This document shows positions 5,485-7,827 of a stretch of DNA of 7,827 nucleotides, one piece after another. Both the position numbers and the translations under genes were made by a program. This DNA comes from Planctomycetaceae bacterium. GTDB lineage: Bacteria; Planctomycetota; Phycisphaerae; Phycisphaerales; SM1A02. Numbering within the stretch: the first letter of the stretch is position 1; every line of letters starts with the position of its first letter. The stretch lies in contig CANJIC010000088.1 in the NCBI GenBank assembly GCA_947474205.1, positions 1 to 7,827 of the forward strand, in the 5' to 3' direction. The notes under the pieces were generated by a model that was not told where the DNA came from, did no database searches, and worked only from the letters and a program-made list of their open reading frames with translations.

Positions 5485-6093
5485 TTAGTCGGATTCGATC
5501 TGGTCAATATCAATGCCCGATTCAATCAACGCGTCGCGCAACTTCTGCAAACCGCGTCGGGCATGCGTTTTGACCGTGCCCAGTGGCAAGCCAGTTGATG
5601 TTGCAATTTGTTCATGGCTGCAACCGCATTCAATAGAAAGGTGCAGCACTTGATGTTGCTCGGGGCGAAGTTTTTCCATGGCGACATGCGCGATCGCGCC
5701 GGCTTCCTTGATTTGACAACGCGGCAATTCATTGCGGTCCAATTCCACATCTTGAATGATTGATCCTGGCGCGGGGCGGCGCATGCGCTGGCGAGTTCGA
5801 TCAATCAGGCGGCGGCGCGCGATGACGGAAACAAATGTGCTTTCGCTGGCGATGGTTGGATCAAAGCGATGGGCCGAGCGCCACACGCTGATAAAAATTT
5901 CTTGGACAACATCCTCGGCGTCCGCGGCGTTGGAGCAACTGCGTCGAACCAGCGACCAAATGAGTCCGCGAAATCGTTCCATGCAGGCAAGCATGGCTCC
6001 AGTGTCACCAGCGCCAACGCGTTGCAATAGCGACAGCGGTTCTGCAACCACTCGCTTCACAGAAATTCTTGGCTTGACCGAAGTCTTCTGCAT
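5485..6093 (-). CDS. ECF-type RNA polymerase sigma factor, 202 aa
   Basis: This is a group-4 (extracytoplasmic function type) sigma-70 protein that directs RNA polymerase to a dedicated promoter set. Region 2 covers residues about 33-107, with core-binding DAEDVVQEIFISVWRSAHRFDP (57-78) and -10-recognition helix IARRRLIDRTRQR (91-103). Region 4 covers about 138-189, with LRPEQHQVLHLSIECGCSHEQIA followed by the recognition helix GLPLGTVKTHARRGLQKLR. Length is typical for the class. The ATG at 6093 is the first possible start: an in-frame TGA lies two codons upstream, and GGAG (6109-6106) sits 12 nt before it, rather far. The start is 43 bp after the debranching-enzyme stop, so the two may share a transcript. 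No anti-sigma gene adjoins it: the next gene is the protease. Its target promoters cannot be told from this window. Confidence 0.93.
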   Translation of the reverse strand: MQKTSVKPRISVKRVVAEPLSLLQRVGAGDTGAMLACMERFRGLIWSLVRRSCSNAADAEDVVQEIFISVWRSAHRFDPTIASESTFVSVIARRRLIDRTRQRMRRPAPGSIIQDVELDRNELPRCQIKEAGAIAHVAMEKLRPEQHQVLHLSIECGCSHEQIATSTGLPLGTVKTHARRGLQKLRDALIESGIDIDQIESD

Positions 6094-6120
6094 TCTTCAA
6101 TGTTACTCCAATTGAGAAAT

Positions 6121-6138
6121 AAATCCCTATTCGGATTT
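6121..6138 (-). other. Small hairpin between debranching enzyme and sigma genes
   Basis: AAATCC-GAATAG-GGATTT on the - strand is a perfect 6-bp stem with a 6-nt loop that overlaps the debranching-enzyme stop codon and is followed by ATTTCTC. The stem is A/T-rich and the tail only partly T-rich, so it is at most a weak terminator or attenuator. Confidence 0.3.
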
Positions 6139-7827
6139 AACGGCTAATTTCGCCAATTCCTTGGTCTAGCAGCGCCGCCACGCTCCAAGCTTGCCCCACG
6201 CAACCGCCCGCATTTTGCGGTAGATCACCATCGGCGACCTCGCAGACTTGTCCCAGACAACCGTGGCGCAGATGTTCTTGAAATTGTTTTTGAATTTCAT
6301 CCACGCGCTTGGCGTTGCCCAGTGTTCGCAGCGCGCAACCAAGCGGCGCGATGAGCCACGGCCACGCTGTGCCATTGTGATACGCCTGGTCGCGCACTTC
6401 GACGCGGCCACCGTAGCGACCGACATAGCCTGGGGAATTTTTTTCCAGCGTGCGTAGTCCATATGGAGTGAGTAAATCTTTTTCAACGCGCGCCACAATT
6501 TTTTGCGCGACCGCAATTGGAATGAGTTGAACCAAAGGTTGCACGGCGAACAACTGGTTGGGCCGTTGCAATGTGTCAACGCCTTGCGGACTGTCAAGCG
6601 TGTCGGCAAGTTGATCTTGATTGTCGTTGATATAGCGCGTGAAACTTTTTTGCGCCTTGGCCAGCGCTGCGTTCCACGCGGTTGCGTCTTGCTTTAGTTG
6701 AGGCGCCCATTCAATCAGCGTGGCCAGCAACCCGCACCAAAGAGCGTTAATTTCCACTGGTTTTCCCATGCGCGGCGTGATCACGGTGGCGCCAACTTTG
6801 GCGTCCATCCAAGTCAGTTGCGTGCCAGGATCTGTGGCCATAAGCAATCCGTCGATGGGGTCAACGCGAATTCCGTGGCGCGTGCCTTTGGTGAAGGCGT
6901 TGAAGATATTCACAAGCGTTGGAAATAGATCGCGCGCCAATGTGAAGTCGCCCGAGGCGTTCACGGTGCGCCGCGCGGCGCTTGCCAGAAGTAGTGGCGC
7001 GTCAACGCTGTTGTCCAACCACGGTTCACCAGGCGATGGAAAACGATTTGGCAGCAGTCCATCTTTTTCAAAGTGGGCCAGGGAACGCAAGATGGCTGCG
7101 GCTTCATCGAAGCGGCCGGTTTCTAAACAAAGTCCCGGCAATGAAATCAACGCGTCGCGTCCCCAATCCGCGAACCACGGATACCCCGCGATAATGCTGG
7201 TGCCGCGCGCGCCATCTGGAAGCGGGCGCTCCACAATAAATTGATCCGCGGCCAGAACCAAGCGCGCGCGAAAGGCATTGTCTTGCGCTTTGGCCAATGC
7301 GATCAACGATTGATCGCGCGCCGCGGTGGCCGCCATGATGCGCGCGCCTTCGCCCGCCGGCTCCAGGCGCGTGCTGGCTGTAAAACCCCGTGATTCACTT
7401 GGTTTAAGAGATATTTTTAGAATGCCAGCGCAACAGTGGGCGTCCACGCAGTCGTAGCCGCACGCTTGCTCAACGGGTAAAAAATAATCGCCATACCACG
7501 CGCCATCAGTCACGGCGCTGGCGCCATCGGCCTGTAGAAAAATATCCTTGCCCTCGCCGCTTGCGTGGTCAATGCACACATGCAGACCGCGCTCACATGC
7601 TTGAATGCGCGGCGTGAATGAATTTGGTTTCACCAGTTGATCATGCGGCCGATGATTCACCATGCATTTCAATTCAAGCTCAAGCGCGTCGCCACCGATG
7701 AGCGTGAGCGTAATCGCTGTGGCATTGCGGCCGCGCGCCATTGAAATACGCTCCTGCAAATGAGCGGCGCCAATCTTCCATTCACGCACAACAATTGATC
7801 CATCAAGCCATACGCGTGAAAGAGACG
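6137..7827 (-). CDS. Glycogen-debranching enzyme, amylo-alpha-1,6-glucosidase type (GH133), 5' end outside window
   Basis: The family hydrolyses alpha-1,6 branch residues during glycogen breakdown in the cytoplasm. About 562 residues are visible, ending at TAA 6139-6137. The frame stays open to the window edge (visible start SLSRVWLDGS), so the GTG at 7789 is not taken as the start. Visible residues 1 to about 165 resemble the beta-rich GDE N-terminal domain (QERISMARGRNATAITLTL, CMVNHRPHD). The rest is the (alpha/alpha)6-type catalytic domain: GYPWFADWGRDALISLPG (about 214-231), LTWMDAKVGATVITPR (about 337-352), GKPVEINALW (354-363), YGLRTL, RDQAYHNGTAWPW (478-490) and GQAWSVAALL near the end. 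One block often read as Y-N-(T/S)-V-D-A-x-L-W in relatives is LDNSVDAPLLL here. No frameshift is seen. It is distinct from GlgX-type (GH13) debranching enzymes. Confidence 0.93.
   Translation of the reverse strand, partial: SLSRVWLDGSIVVREWKIGAAHLQERISMARGRNATAITLTLIGGDALELELKCMVNHRPHDQLVKPNSFTPRIQACERGLHVCIDHASGEGKDIFLQADGASAVTDGAWYGDYFLPVEQACGYDCVDAHCCAGILKISLKPSESRGFTASTRLEPAGEGARIMAATAARDQSLIALAKAQDNAFRARLVLAADQFIVERPLPDGARGTSIIAGYPWFADWGRDALISLPGLCLETGRFDEAAAILRSLAHFEKDGLLPNRFPSPGEPWLDNSVDAPLLLASAARRTVNASGDFTLARDLFPTLVNIFNAFTKGTRHGIRVDPIDGLLMATDPGTQLTWMDAKVGATVITPRMGKPVEINALWCGLLATLIEWAPQLKQDATAWNAALAKAQKSFTRYINDNQDQLADTLDSPQGVDTLQRPNQLFAVQPLVQLIPIAVAQKIVARVEKDLLTPYGLRTLEKNSPGYVGRYGGRVEVRDQAYHNGTAWPWLIAPLGCALRTLGNAKRVDEIQKQFQEHLRHGCLGQVCEVADGDLPQNAGGCVGQAWSVAALLDQGIGEISR

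Noticed and set aside
5756..6115. A + strand frame opposite the sigma factor
   Set aside because: It is antisense to region 2 of the sigma factor, with no recognisable product or translation signal.
7787..7789. GTG as the start of the debranching enzyme
   Set aside because: The same frame continues to the window edge, and the upstream residues fit the N-terminal domain, so the gene is cut by the window and does not start here.

Overview
The window looks like bacterial chromosome of moderate G+C content, probably from a Planctomycetota-type organism, possibly Phycisphaerae. That placement is an inference from gene content (an exported tricorn-type protease with a Lys/Asp/Glu-rich insert, an ECF sigma factor with no adjacent anti-sigma gene, a GH133 debranching enzyme, repeat-rich intergenic DNA). 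No phylogenetic marker here settles it.

Layout from left to right. (1) Bases 1-465 hold the 3' end of an adenine deaminase gene on the + strand (purine salvage). (2) Bases 466-950 carry no credible gene. They hold two tandem-repeat arrays, of about 63-bp and 41-bp units, that share a core motif in opposite orientation and meet at a strong palindrome. (3) A tRNA-Gly(GCC) gene lies on the - strand with its own -10 box and rho-independent terminator. (4) Diverging from it, on the + strand, is a self-contained single-gene unit: a near-consensus promoter, a short leader that can fold around the ribosome binding site, a 142-residue very basic protein of unknown function, and a strong terminator. 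(5) The rest is three - strand genes. Read in transcription order they are a glycogen-debranching enzyme (5' end outside the window), an ECF-type RNA polymerase sigma factor, and a 1174-residue exported tricorn-type serine protease.

How they may work together: debranching enzyme and sigma factor are only about 43 bp apart and may be co-transcribed. The protease follows the sigma gene after 133 bp and may have its own promoter. Whether the sigma factor controls the protease or the glycogen gene cannot be read from the sequence. The other genes are ordinary metabolic or translational genes with no evident functional link.

I found no mobile element, CRISPR array, phage gene or recognisable defence or toxin system. 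The most unusual material is the convergent repeat cluster at 490-915, the uncharacterised basic-protein unit at 1141-1692, and the charged insert splitting the second propeller of the protease.
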